Assembly (NCBI GenBank): GCA_022712895.1
Contig: JAFLJS010000005.1
Coordinates: forward strand, 51,198-115,197
DNA: 64,000 nt
Direction of reading: 5' to 3'
DNA from: Desulfocapsa sp.
GTDB lineage: Bacteria; Desulfobacterota; Desulfobulbia; Desulfobulbales; Desulfocapsaceae
In this document: positions 1 to 9,025 of the stretch, in pieces
Numbering within the stretch: the first letter of the stretch is position 1
Layout of the letters: each line of letters begins with the position of its first letter
Notes under the pieces: model-generated
Databases searched by the model: none
Told to the model about the DNA's origin: nothing
The model's input: the letters and a program-made list of their open reading frames with translations, nothing else
Made by a program: the position numbers and the translations under genes

Positions 1-1604
1 ATATTTCTCTCTCCTATTTTTATGGTGCTAAAATTGGTGTCCTTGGACTCAATGGCTCTGGTAAAAGTAGCCTGCTGCGTATCCTAGCTGGTCTTGACAC
101 AGAATTTAACGGTGAAACGACAATTTCCCCTGGCCTTACCGTTGATTACCTACCGCAGGAGCCTAAACTTGATCCGACCAAAACCATCAAGCAGATAGTT
201 GAGGAAGGTGTTCAGGATACTGTTGATCTTCTCAACGAATTCAATGAAATTAATGAAAAATTTGCAGAGCCCATGGATGATGATGCCATGCAGGCACTCA
301 TAGAGCGCCAAGGTGAAGTCCAGGATAAACTCGACACACTAGATGCCTGGGATCTCGACTCCAAACTTGAGATGGCCATGGATGCCCTGCGTTGCCCCCC
401 ATCGGACTCAACCTGCGACCATCTGTCAGGCGGCGAGCAAAGACGTGTTGCCTTGTGTAGAATTCTGCTGAAGAAGCCTGATATTCTGCTGCTTGATGAA
501 CCGACAAACCACCTTGACGCAGAATCTGTAGCCTGGCTTGAACAACATCTACAGCAGTATGAGGGTACCGTCATAGCCGTTACTCATGACAGATATTTTC
601 TTGATAATGTTGCGGGCTGGATTCTTGAGCTTGATAGAGGCATTGGTATCCCCTGGAAAGGCAATTATTCGTCTTGGCTGGAGCAGAAAGAAAAACGTCT
701 GGCGACAGAAGAGAAGAAGGAATCCAGTCGTCGAAAGACTCTGCAGCGGGAACTTGAATGGATCAAGATGTCACCCAAAGGCAGACGCTCCAAATCGAAA
801 GCACGCATCAGTTCCTACGACAAACTAATGGGACAGGAGACCGATAAACTCGCCAACGACCTTCAGATTTTCATTCCCCCCGGACCACGCCTTGGTAAGG
901 TTGTAATCGAGGCTGATCACATAAAAAAAGCATTTGGTGATCGTTTACTTGTTGAAGATATGACGTTCAGTCTACCTGCCGGAGGGATTGTCGGGATCAT
1001 CGGTCCAAACGGAGCTGGTAAATCAACATTATTTAAGATGATTATCGGTGAAGATACACCCGACGAAGGGTCTATTCGACTAGGTGACACCGTCAAGCTT
1101 GGTTACGTTGATCAGAGTCGTGACAGCCTTGACCCGGAGTCGACCATCTGGGAAGCAATTTCTGAAGGTCAGGAAACTATCTGGCTTGGAACAAAAGAAA
1201 TCAACTCCCGTGCCTATGTTGGAAAATTTAACTTTGGCGGCTCTGACCAGCAGAAAAAAGTAGGACTCCTTTCAGGTGGACAGCGAAACCGTGTCCATCT
1301 TGCAAAAATGCTTAAAGGTGGAGGCAATGTACTGCTCCTTGATGAACCCACCAATGATCTCGATGTCAACACGCTGCGTGCCCTGGAAGAAGCTCTTGAT
1401 AACTTCGGTGGCTGCGCTGTGGTTATCAGCCATGACAGATGGTTTCTTGATCGTATCGCCACCCATATTTTAGCATTTGAAGGTGATTCAAAAGTGGTCT
1501 GGTTTGAAGGTAATTACTCTGATTATGAAAAAGATCGTAAAAAACGCCTTGGTGCCAAGGCCGACCAGCCACACCGGATTAAGTATCGTCAATTAACTCG
1601 ATAA
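1..1604 (+). CDS. ettA: Energy-dependent translational throttle protein EttA (ABC-F), 5'-truncated by window edge
   Basis: Cytoplasmic ABC-F ATPase that binds the ribosomal E site and gates elongation according to energy state (family knowledge). The frame is open from base 3, so only about 20 residues are missing from a protein of usual length near 555. Two ABC domains are visible: Walker [10 protein letters not shown], signature LSGGEQRR, Walker [13 protein letters not shown] and switch THDRYFLD in the first; [28 protein letters not shown] and SHDRWFLD in the second. The charged linker between them ([19 protein letters not shown], then [18 protein letters not shown]) is typical of EttA and separates it from Uup or YheS. 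There are no membrane segments. It converges on the kinase gene downstream. Confidence 0.93.
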   Translation, partial: ISLSYFYGAKIGVLGLNGSGKSSLLRILAGLDTEFNGETTISPGLTVDYLPQEPKLDPTKTIKQIVEEGVQDTVDLLNEFNEINEKFAEPMDDDAMQALIERQGEVQDKLDTLDAWDLDSKLEMAMDALRCPPSDSTCDHLSGGEQRRVALCRILLKKPDILLLDEPTNHLDAESVAWLEQHLQQYEGTVIAVTHDRYFLDNVAGWILELDRGIGIPWKGNYSSWLEQKEKRLATEEKKESSRRKTLQRELEWIKMSPKGRRSKSKARISSYDKLMGQETDKLANDLQIFIPPGPRLGKVVIEADHIKKAFGDRLLVEDMTFSLPAGGIVGIIGPNGAGKSTLFKMIIGEDTPDEGSIRLGDTVKLGYVDQSRDSLDPESTIWEAISEGQETIWLGTKEINSRAYVGKFNFGGSDQQKKVGLLSGGQRNRVHLAKMLKGGGNVLLLDEPTNDLDVNTLRALEEALDNFGGCAVVISHDRWFLDRIATHILAFEGDSKVVWFEGNYSDYEKDRKKRLGAKADQPHRIKYRQLTR

Positions 1605-1654
1605 ATTTTTCTGCCTGTTTTTGTCGTTAGCACCCCGGCATGCCTGTTATGGGA

Positions 1655-1703
1655 CGGCAGAGTCATTCAGGTGATTCTGCCGTGTCTGTTTCTACAGACA
1701 CGG
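1655..1703. terminator. Two overlapping hairpins between convergent genes
   Basis: The gap between ettA and the convergent kinase gene holds two adjacent inverted repeats. The first pairs CGGCAGAGTCA with TGATTCTGCCG (one G-U pair, 1655-1682). The second pairs CCGTGTCTGT with ACAGACACGG (perfect, 1680-1703). They share CCG, so they may be alternative folds. No clear U-tract follows on either strand, so a bidirectional terminator role is inferred from position only. Confidence 0.45.
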
Positions 1704-1726
1704 TAAAAGCCCAGTGCCAGGCGTTA

Positions 1727-3841
1727 CTATTTCCCGAGTCGCTTCCCCCTTTCATCTTTATCTGCAACGCGCTCAACCAAGGCCTGCCTAATCATTGTTC
1801 CAAGCTGAATAGAAGTGTATGGTTTCTTAACAAAATGATTGATTCCCAGTGAAATCACTCGTTTTACATCCTCATCTTCAGCAAACCCGCTGACTACAAC
1901 AGCTTTTTGCCCCGGTCGTACCTTAATCATCTCCTCGTACGTTTGCCGACCACTTATTCCAGGATCCATTACCATATCAAGCAGTACCAAATCGACTCCT
2001 CTTTTCTCAATTACAGCCACGGCAAACTCTCCCGATGAAGCAACCTCAACCTTATATCCGAATTTCTCCAGAATGGTGGCTGCAATATAACGCTGTTGTG
2101 CTTCATCATCAACCACCAGGATAGTTTCACCTTTCCCCTGTAAATCAATATGATCTATTGTTTCAGTATCTTGATCATCTCTTTTTTCACCTGCTGCGGG
2201 AAAAACAAGTTCAAAGGTAGTGCCTATGGTATTATTTCCAACTCTGATATTGCCGTTATGATCCTGCATCGTATTCCAGACCACACTCAACCCTAAACCG
2301 GTTCCACTCCGTCCCATTTTCTTTTTGGTATAAAATGGTTCGAAAATATGTTCCAGATCTTCTGGCGCAATTCCTTGCCCAGTGTCTGTCACTTTAAGAA
2401 CAACCTGTTCGCCGGGCATTTTCGTTTTTTCTGAAACAGGCCCATCATCTCTGATTTTAGCAGTGGAAATGGTAATGCTTCCTGAATTAGTGATGGCTTC
2501 TGCTGCGTTGACAGCTAAATTCATCAGACATTTTTTAATGTGTACTGAAGAACAGTAGATATATAACGGCCCAGGTTCAAATTTTGTCTCAAAAGTGATA
2601 TTTGGATACAGTTTTTGTATTCTCTGATGCTCCAGAGAAACCATATATTCCTGAATCAATATGTGGATATCCAGGAACTCCTTGGAAGCAGCTACGCCAC
2701 GAGCCACAGTCAACAGATCCGCTACGACGTCAGCTGCACGTTGTCCAGCTTCCTGAATACTTATGATGGGTTCACGGAACTGACTATCCTCAGGCAACTC
2801 GGAAAGGAGTATCTCTGGATACGCAACAATACCCATGAGAATATTATTAAGATCATGGGCAACACCGCCTGCCATCAAACCGATTACCTCCATCTTCTGG
2901 GCTTGAAATAACTGCTTTTGCAGTTTGAGTTGCTCCTCCTGCAGCAGTTCACCATCTACAATTTTCTCCTTCAGCTGCTGATTGGCAACAGACAGTTCTT
3001 CGGTACGTTCCCTGATTACACCTTCAACGTCTTCTTTATAGTCTGCAAGCTGTCCACTCATACTGACGAAGGCTGCAATTAATTGTTTGATTTCGTCATC
3101 ATGCCGATAATTAACATCAACTTCATAATCGCCACGGCCTATCCTCCGGGTCCAGGAGACAAGTTCTTCTATGGGTTTTGTGAGCCGGTCAGCTAAAAGA
3201 CCAGCAACAACAACACCAGAGACCAGCAATAACAGTGTTGTGAACAGCAGTGCCAAAAGATTAGTCCGAAACATGCTCTCTTCCGACTGTTGCAAATGTT
3301 GCTGAACACGACTGATCTGATGATTTATTCCATCTAGACTTAAGCCAATTATAATACCACCAAGATACTGATCCTCCAGGTAAAGTGGAGCACATATCTC
3401 CATGATATTCTCTAATCGTGCGTGAGTAAATGAGTCCGGTTGGCGTTCTATGGCAACAAAAGCCATGTCGACAACGGCTCTGTTTAGATTCGGTATTTTT
3501 TCGTTACCATCGTGGATGATATTGCCATCTGAATCGTATATATAGATATATTCAATATTAGGTTGTTTCAGGGCATTGTTCAGTTGCCTGTATATTTCCG
3601 AGCTATTATCAAAATAGACAGCTTTAATCAGATTTCCAACAAGCAGGTTAATGGTGCTTTCCCCCCTTGAGACCATCTGTTGAGTAAGGGCAACAGTTAT
3701 GGTTTTAGCACTTAATGAAGTGTGAGATTTACGCAATGACTGTAACTGGTACATCATTATCACGCCCATCAGCGTCACTGCAAGCATAGTGAAAACAGCT
3801 ATGATTCGAGTATATCGTAATTTAAGTTTTGAGATCTTCAT
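1727..3841 (-). CDS. Hybrid sensor histidine kinase with C-terminal receiver domain
   Basis: Inner-membrane two-component sensor of 704 residues. It has a first membrane helix (about 12-32), a periplasmic Cache-like sensor (35-190), a second helix (193-217), HAMP (218-272), a coiled coil, HisKA with phosphoacceptor His329 in GGVAHDLNN, a HATPase domain (NLAVNAAEA, DTGQGI, FEPFYTKK, GTGLGLSV) and a receiver (about 573-690) with DDE at 578-580 and Asp622. The gene starts 4 nt after the PhnD-like binding protein, so the two are almost certainly co-transcribed and the binding protein may feed the sensor domain. No separate response regulator lies beside it. The ligand is unknown. Confidence 0.9.
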   Translation of the reverse strand: MKISKLKLRYTRIIAVFTMLAVTLMGVIMMYQLQSLRKSHTSLSAKTITVALTQQMVSRGESTINLLVGNLIKAVYFDNSSEIYRQLNNALKQPNIEYIYIYDSDGNIIHDGNEKIPNLNRAVVDMAFVAIERQPDSFTHARLENIMEICAPLYLEDQYLGGIIIGLSLDGINHQISRVQQHLQQSEESMFRTNLLALLFTTLLLLVSGVVVAGLLADRLTKPIEELVSWTRRIGRGDYEVDVNYRHDDEIKQLIAAFVSMSGQLADYKEDVEGVIRERTEELSVANQQLKEKIVDGELLQEEQLKLQKQLFQAQKMEVIGLMAGGVAHDLNNILMGIVAYPEILLSELPEDSQFREPIISIQEAGQRAADVVADLLTVARGVAASKEFLDIHILIQEYMVSLEHQRIQKLYPNITFETKFEPGPLYIYCSSVHIKKCLMNLAVNAAEAITNSGSITISTAKIRDDGPVSEKTKMPGEQVVLKVTDTGQGIAPEDLEHIFEPFYTKKKMGRSGTGLGLSVVWNTMQDHNGNIRVGNNTIGTTFELVFPAAGEKRDDQDTETIDHIDLQGKGETILVVDDEAQQRYIAATILEKFGYKVEVASSGEFAVAVIEKRGVDLVLLDMVMDPGISGRQTYEEMIKVRPGQKAVVVSGFAEDEDVKRVISLGINHFVKKPYTSIQLGTMIRQALVERVADKDERGKRLGK

Positions 3842-3845
3842 ATTA

Positions 3846-4880
3846 TCAGAGAGAAGTGACCGATTCCAATAGTTCTCTTAATTTCTGTAACTGTTGCAAT
3901 TGTTCTGGAGAAAACTCCTCAAATCTCGTAGTTTTTTGGTATTTCCTCAGGGCTACGCTTGCTGCCTGATCAGTACTGGCACCTAAAAGAACTTCTTTCA
4001 AACGTTTTTTGATCTTCTGATCCAGATCTCCACGTACAATTTCCAGGGATCGCGGAAAAGAATCGGTGGCATGAAAGAGACGCATCTTTTTCTTTAGAGG
4101 GGCAGGCATATGGTCTTCTTTTTCCCAATCGTGATCATTAAAAGCACCTGCGGCAATAATGCCTTTTCCTACCCAGATTGAAGTATTAACTTCACTCCCT
4201 GTAAAAATATAACCAACCTTATCCGGCGGCGGTTTTGTATGGGGAGATGTCAAATGCAATAGAGGCAAACCATGTTGGAGTAGTTCAACTGCTGGGACGA
4301 AGAAGGAACTGGTTGAGCCAGCATCTTCAAAGCCAATAGTCTCTCCCAGCAGGTCCTGTAAAGAATTAATATTTCCATCAGCAAGGGAAAAAAAGAGTGT
4401 ATGGTACCTGGCGACACCTCTTTTCCACTTCAACAACAACAATTCAGCATCGGCCTCATGCTCAAAGACAAGGGCGGAATAAGGGGTTTCTGTTATCCAA
4501 TCCACTTGTCCCGTACGCAGATACTCAATCATCGTTTCATTATTCTTGGCCATGAGCACCTTGGCGTTCCTGATGCCAAGATCTTGCATCTTTTCAGCTG
4601 CGTAATCAGCTATGGGTTTCAAATGACCATAGTGTTTCTGAGGATTTTGAGTCACTTTACCAATGACCAGTGTCGCAGAACGATTTTGTTTATCATCATC
4701 TGCAGACCCAGCCATCACAGCGGGAGCAAATGACACATGGCAAAAGACACTAAGAAAAAAAAGTGCGATCAGAATAACATCACTTCGACTGTAGTTCGCT
4801 ATTCTATGAGCAATAGACACTGGACGATAATCCTGTCTTACCCAACTCAGAAAAAGAAACATCTTCTCTTGAATATTCAT
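3846..4880 (-). CDS. PhnD-like phosphate/phosphonate-type periplasmic binding protein
   Basis: A 344-residue member of the PhnD/PtxB-type solute-binding family. A hydrophobic segment at about 34-55, ending near AVMA, acts as signal peptide or anchor after an unusually long N-terminal stretch. The body shows family features: VIGKVTQNPQ strand, tyrosine-rich KHYGHLKPIADY helix, RTGQVDWITETPYSA, and GETIGFEDAGSTSS. No ABC ATPase or permease lies nearby; the next gene is a membrane-bound hybrid histidine kinase 4 nt downstream. A sensory role is therefore more likely than uptake (inference). The start has GGTGG just upstream. Ligand specificity cannot be read from the sequence. Confidence 0.85.
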   Translation of the reverse strand: MNIQEKMFLFLSWVRQDYRPVSIAHRIANYSRSDVILIALFFLSVFCHVSFAPAVMAGSADDDKQNRSATLVIGKVTQNPQKHYGHLKPIADYAAEKMQDLGIRNAKVLMAKNNETMIEYLRTGQVDWITETPYSALVFEHEADAELLLLKWKRGVARYHTLFFSLADGNINSLQDLLGETIGFEDAGSTSSFFVPAVELLQHGLPLLHLTSPHTKPPPDKVGYIFTGSEVNTSIWVGKGIIAAGAFNDHDWEKEDHMPAPLKKKMRLFHATDSFPRSLEIVRGDLDQKIKKRLKEVLLGASTDQAASVALRKYQKTTRFEEFSPEQLQQLQKLRELLESVTSL

Positions 4881-5052
4881 ATGGCCACCTATGTTTTACC
4901 CCAGGGTATTTAATTGAATTGCAAAACACCTTACCCACCACTACAGCCTACGTCAAGTGTGATAAACAAAGGGATATAGCTAAGATGAATTCTCAGAACT
5001 TCACACTCCTCCTTCGTTTATTTAAATGCCGAAACAGTACTATTACTCCCCA

Positions 5053-6369
5053 TTAATACTTCCCAATCTTATCCCCTTTAATATCATCAGCAAAAAGACT
5101 TAGTCCCCGTTCCATTGCACAAAAATCACCGCACATGGTGCAGGTCTTTTCGTTTCCAGGAGAACGTGATTTACGGATCTCTTTAGCTTTTTCCGGAAAC
5201 ATGAGCAGACCAAAATGTTCTTCCCACTTGGTATCTCTGCGTGATAAAGCCACCTTTTTTTCATGTTCGCGACGCTCCGGGTATTTTGCAATGTCTCCAA
5301 TTCTTGCAGCAAGCCTGGTTGCTCTTACACCTTCACGTACGTCATCCACATTGGGAAGGGCCAGATGCTCAGCGGGAGTGATGTAACAGATAAGATCCGC
5401 ACCATATCTTGCTGAATTTGCAGCTCCAATTGCCGATGTTATATGATCATAGCCAGCTCCTGAATCGCAAGGAAGTGGTCCGAGTACGTAATATGGTGCT
5501 CCTCCACTCATACGTTTTTCCAGCATGATATTGCCCTCTATCTCATCCAGCGGAACGTGGCCAGGCCCTTCCACCATCATCTGACAACCCATATCACGAC
5601 CAAGCTCAGCAAGTTCACAATTTATGACCATCTCAGCCACTTGTGCCCTGTCATGGCTGTCATGGATGGCTCCAGCACGAATGCCATTGCCAAGTGACAG
5701 AACCGCATCATATTTTTTCATTAAACTGCAAACACGATCAAACTCCTCATAGAGTGGGTTTTCACAATTATTGTACTCCATCCAGGAAACCATAAAGGTT
5801 CCACCTTTGGAAACCAGGCCACCATAACGATATCCTTGCTTTCGTAAGCGCTCGATTGAAAACTTATTTATTCCACAATGAATCGCCATAAATGACATTC
5901 CGTCAGCCAACTGTCTTTCAATCAGTTCAAAAAGGTATTCTTTATCGAGTTTATTTGGATTTTTATATTTTCGACTGGCCTCAGAAAATGCCTGATATAG
6001 TGGCACATTACCAACTGGCAAATTGCAGTTTGCCAAAATTTCTCGTCGTACAAGATCCAAATCTCCGCCAGTAGACAGTTCCATCAAAGTATCAGCTTTT
6101 TCTTCTTCAGCAGCTTTTGCTTTTCTGATTTCCATATCTAAGTCGGCAATATCTGAAGAGGTACCGATGGAGGCATTGACCTTAGTTCGTAACCCAAAAC
6201 CTATTCCCACAGGCTTTTGATTTTTTCGATTTGGATTTGCTAGTATTACGATTCGTCCTTCTGCTACCCGTGCACATATCCAGTCCTCGGTCAGACCCTC
6301 TTGAGCAGCCACTTTTTTCATCTCATCTGTGATAATCGCTTTTCGTGCCAATTCAATCTGTGTTTCCAT
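5053..6369 (-). CDS. bzaF: ThiC paralogue, probable 5-hydroxybenzimidazole synthase BzaF
   Basis: A radical-SAM enzyme of the ThiC superfamily (438 aa). The C-terminal CTMCGDFCAM motif supplies the CX2CX4C cysteines for the 4Fe-4S cluster, and the core has EGPGHVPLDEI, HITSAIG and TPAEHLALP. ThiC makes the thiamine pyrimidine from aminoimidazole ribotide; its paralogue BzaF turns the same substrate into 5-hydroxybenzimidazole, a lower-ligand precursor for B12 in anaerobes. Two things favour BzaF: a cobalamin rather than TPP riboswitch upstream, and departures from usual ThiC such as SLGNGIRAGAIHDSHD where ThiC has SLGDGLRPG. The short length also fits. The start has GGAG 9 nt upstream. A true ThiC cannot be excluded without a phylogeny. 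Confidence 0.82.
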   Translation of the reverse strand: METQIELARKAIITDEMKKVAAQEGLTEDWICARVAEGRIVILANPNRKNQKPVGIGFGLRTKVNASIGTSSDIADLDMEIRKAKAAEEEKADTLMELSTGGDLDLVRREILANCNLPVGNVPLYQAFSEASRKYKNPNKLDKEYLFELIERQLADGMSFMAIHCGINKFSIERLRKQGYRYGGLVSKGGTFMVSWMEYNNCENPLYEEFDRVCSLMKKYDAVLSLGNGIRAGAIHDSHDRAQVAEMVINCELAELGRDMGCQMMVEGPGHVPLDEIEGNIMLEKRMSGGAPYYVLGPLPCDSGAGYDHITSAIGAANSARYGADLICYITPAEHLALPNVDDVREGVRATRLAARIGDIAKYPERREHEKKVALSRRDTKWEEHFGLLMFPEKAKEIRKSRSPGNEKTCTMCGDFCAMERGLSLFADDIKGDKIGKY

Positions 6370-6414
6370 TCTGTACTACTCCTTCACTGTTGCAAATAGG
6401 TAAGTCTCGGGCAT

Positions 6415-6457
6415 AAAAAAAGTCCGTATCTTACCACAATGGTAAAATACGGACTTG
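6415..6457 (-). terminator. Intrinsic terminator of the riboswitch leader
   Basis: On the minus strand a 16-bp stem (AGTCCGTATTTTACCA pairing with TGGTAAGATACGGACT, with one G-U pair) and a 3-nt loop are followed directly by a run of U residues. It sits between the cobalamin aptamer and the ThiC-paralogue start, so it fits transcriptional attenuation when ligand is bound. Confidence 0.85.
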
Positions 6458-6479
6458 TACGGACGACAGATATCCTTCT

Positions 6480-6655
6480 TTTTCAGGCAGGTCTTCTGAC
6501 TTGCGGATCACCCTCTGCCCACGCCTTCCCATCGAACATACGTTCAATAGTGACATTCTATGAGCATCGTCCCCGCTTACAGCGTTGGCCCAACGTTACG
6601 GATTCACACCGTATTCCCTTTTCACTGCAAACTTTGCAGCACCTGAAAAAGTATG
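6480..6655 (-). promoter_or_regulatory. Cobalamin (B12) riboswitch
   Basis: Read on the minus strand, the leader carries the B12-box order: GGTGC near the 5' end, GGGAATACGGTGTGAATCCG, the GCTGTAAGCGGGGACGA segment corresponding to GCxxCCCGCxACTGT-like core sequence, and the 3' AGTCAGAAGACCTGCCTG element that closes the aptamer. It precedes the terminator and the ThiC-family gene. It does not carry the TPP-riboswitch CTGAGA and ACCTGATCTGG boxes, so the controlling ligand should be a cobamide. Boundaries are approximate. Confidence 0.87.
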
Positions 6656-6745
6656 TAATTTCTAACATTTTATACTCAATTTACGAAATTATGTAAAGCG
6701 CATGCTGCTCTTGTCAAATCTCGTTAGGAGAATTATCATAGTTTC

Positions 6746-8557
6746 ATGTTTCCAGAGAGCACCATTACAGATGCCCCCCATGCACCCGGAATTTATCAGA
6801 TGCTTGATAACAAATCCCGGGTTCTCTACGTTGGCAAAGCGAAAGACCTCAAAAAACGACTCACCTCCTATACCCGTTTTTCAGGATCGGATCATAACAA
6901 AACCACGGTTATGCTCTCCCATGTCGTTACAGTAAGTACCTTACTCACCAACACCGAAAAAGAGGCACTCATCCTTGAAGCCTCACTTATTAAAAAGCAT
7001 AAACCTAAATACAATATCATCCTTCGTGATGATAAAAATTATCCTTTTATAAAAGTGACTGTGCAGGATAAATGGCCACGAGTTCATATGACACGCAGGC
7101 GCAGCAAAGATGGCGCTCGATACTTTGGGCCGTATTCATCCAGTTCTGCCATGTGGGCAACCTTACGTCTACTTGCAAACCTGTTTCCTCTGCGTAAATG
7201 CAAAGGCAATAAAGTCCGACCTCGAAAACGTCCCTGTCTGAATATGCAAATGGGAAAATGTTTAGGGCCATGCATTGATTCAGCTGACCCGCTCCACTAT
7301 CAGGATCTTGTAAAAAAAGTACTGATGGTACTGGAGGGCCGTAATAAGTCTCTTATCAATGAATTAACCCTGGAAATGCAGTCAGCTGCAGTTGAACAAG
7401 ATTATGAAAGAGCGGCTGATTTACGAGACCAGATCCACGCACTTGCAAAAACTATCGAAAAACAGATCATTGCCTCACAAAGTTTGAAAGATCAGGATGT
7501 CTTTGGCTATTGCAGACAAGGCACATCCATTGGCATAACCATTCTTTTTGTGCGTGACGGGCTCATAATCGGAAGCCGTAGTTTTTTCCTTGATGATCCC
7601 ATTGAAACAGATCAATTGATTCTCTCCCAGATTTTGAATCAATTTTACGATGAAAAAATTCTACCTCCCAAGGAAATCCTGCTGCCCTTTGATACGGAAG
7701 ATACTCCTGTACTGATTGAACGATTTTCTGAAATCCTTGGCTCAAACGTCGCATTGCATGCACCTAAACGAGGTGACAAGGTAAAACTACAGGAGATGGC
7801 AAATGCCAATGCAGCACATATCTTTGATGAAAAAGAAAAGAAGGAACGATCCTGGCAGGGGCTTAGCAGTTCTATGGAGAAACTTCTTCACCTTGAACAG
7901 CCCCCAAATCGTATTGAATGCCTTGATATTTCAAATACCAGCGGTAAGCAGGCCGTTGGCTCCCTCGTCTGCTATGAGAAAGGAGAACCTGCAAAAAATG
8001 CTTTTAGACATTATAAGATTCAAACAGTTCCGGGCCCTGATGACTATGCCATGATGGCAGAAGTATTGCAAAGGCGCCTTACAAGGGGTATACGGGAAGA
8101 TAACCTTCCCGACTTGTTTGTTGTTGATGGGGGACGAGGACAACTTGGCATAGCTCTCAGGATTGCAGATGAACTGGGCATTCGTGACGACCTTGATTGG
8201 ATTGGTATTGCCAAAGAAAAAAAAGAAGAAGGTGAAAAGCTCTACAAACCTGGACGAAAAAATCCAATCCTTTTAAAATCCCACAATCCGGTACTCTTGT
8301 ATCTTATGCGTATACGTGATGAGTCACATCGTTTTGGTGTTACCTTTCATCGTAAGTTACGCGGAAAAGTCTCCATCGCCTCAAGCCTTGATTCTATTCC
8401 CGGAGTTGGTCCAGACAGGAAGAAAAAACTTTTAAAAACCTTGGGCAGTGTCAAACGTATACAAGAGGCAAATATTGAGGACTTGCGTGCTGTTCCTGGA
8501 ATTGGAATGGATACCGCCACCACAGTCTTTCGTCATTATCACCCTACTGCCGAATAA
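6746..8557 (+). CDS. uvrC: Excinuclease ABC subunit C
   Basis: Nucleotide-excision-repair nuclease that makes both incisions around a UvrA/UvrB-marked lesion. Its 603 residues match the usual length. The N-terminal GIY-YIG domain shows GIY (15-17) and LYVGKAKDLKKR (27-39). Next come a cysteine pair region (RKRPCLNMQMGKCLGPC), a UVR motif (about 200-235) for UvrB contact, the RNase H-like C-terminal nuclease (ECLDISNTSG, FVVDGGRGQL) and a tandem helix-hairpin-helix (IPGVGPDRKKKLL, VPGIGMDTA). TAGGAG lies 15 nt before the ATG, rather far. It is followed after 21 nt by a small ferredoxin-like gene and probably shares its transcript. Confidence 0.97.
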   Translation: MFPESTITDAPHAPGIYQMLDNKSRVLYVGKAKDLKKRLTSYTRFSGSDHNKTTVMLSHVVTVSTLLTNTEKEALILEASLIKKHKPKYNIILRDDKNYPFIKVTVQDKWPRVHMTRRRSKDGARYFGPYSSSSAMWATLRLLANLFPLRKCKGNKVRPRKRPCLNMQMGKCLGPCIDSADPLHYQDLVKKVLMVLEGRNKSLINELTLEMQSAAVEQDYERAADLRDQIHALAKTIEKQIIASQSLKDQDVFGYCRQGTSIGITILFVRDGLIIGSRSFFLDDPIETDQLILSQILNQFYDEKILPPKEILLPFDTEDTPVLIERFSEILGSNVALHAPKRGDKVKLQEMANANAAHIFDEKEKKERSWQGLSSSMEKLLHLEQPPNRIECLDISNTSGKQAVGSLVCYEKGEPAKNAFRHYKIQTVPGPDDYAMMAEVLQRRLTRGIREDNLPDLFVVDGGRGQLGIALRIADELGIRDDLDWIGIAKEKKEEGEKLYKPGRKNPILLKSHNPVLLYLMRIRDESHRFGVTFHRKLRGKVSIASSLDSIPGVGPDRKKKLLKTLGSVKRIQEANIEDLRAVPGIGMDTATTVFRHYHPTAE

Positions 8558-8578
8558 CACTTTTACAATCCAACAATT

Positions 8579-8848
8579 ATGCTATCAGAAGAAGAAATAT
8601 TGGCCCGCTTAAAGCCAGGCTGCATCTGTAAGGGAATTAAACTCTACAAAATCCAGAAGGCCATAGATAATGGTGCCACCACCTACGAGGATATTGTCAA
8701 AGTCACTGGTATTGGCGGAGGTTCATGTAACTCCAAACGTTGCAGTGCAAAAGTTACAGAGCTTCTTCACAAACAAAAGCCTACCGATAGTAGTGTAATT
8801 GCCAATGTCGGATCTGACATTTTTCATACTGACTTTGATAAAAAATGA
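8579..8848 (+). CDS. Small BFD-like [2Fe-2S] protein
   Basis: An 89-residue soluble protein whose first 65 residues fit the bacterioferritin-associated ferredoxin-like [2Fe-2S] domain: CIC at 15-17, then about 32 residues later SCNSKRC, giving cysteines 15, 17, 50 and 55. The second pair has spacing C-X4-C rather than the commoner C-X2-C. Such domains occur as free proteins or as modules in NAD(P)H-dependent oxidoreductases. The last 20 residues look disordered. It lies 21 nt downstream of uvrC, but a functional link is not obvious. A role in electron transfer or iron handling is inferred from the domain only. Confidence 0.75.
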   Translation: MLSEEEILARLKPGCICKGIKLYKIQKAIDNGATTYEDIVKVTGIGGGSCNSKRCSAKVTELLHKQKPTDSSVIANVGSDIFHTDFDKK

Positions 8849-8940
8849 CAGATTCGGGTGCAGACATGAACTCTGACTAAACAGCTATTACAAACTCGTA
8901 ATACCCCAGGATTTAGATGGTTAAGTATTTATGCCCTTTG

Positions 8941-9022
8941 TTCGGGTGAAAAACTTCATATCCGAGGCGCAAATATTTTCTATCATTACTGCGTATTAAG
9001 GTACGTCGTAATGATAGCTATA
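8941..9022. repeat. Copy A of palindromic intergenic repeat
   Basis: Holds TTCGGGTGAAAAACTTC, then CATATCCGAGGCGCAAATA, then an inverted repeat with CTATCATTAC and GTAATGATAG arms around GCGTATTAAGGTACGTC. It closely matches the copy at 18.1 kb, and about 30 bases further left both copies carry TTTAGATGGTTAAGTA. Copy A lacks the right-hand end: it stops just before the tdh stop codon. Confidence 0.8.
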
Positions 9023-9025
9023 CAC

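Noticed and set aside
6415..6655. TPP riboswitch expected ahead of a ThiC-family gene
   Set aside because: The conserved boxes and order are those of the cobalamin aptamer; no TPP boxes were found.
6439..6696. Plus-strand ORF of 85 codons upstream of uvrC
   Set aside because: It lies over the cobalamin aptamer and terminator, which explain the sequence better.
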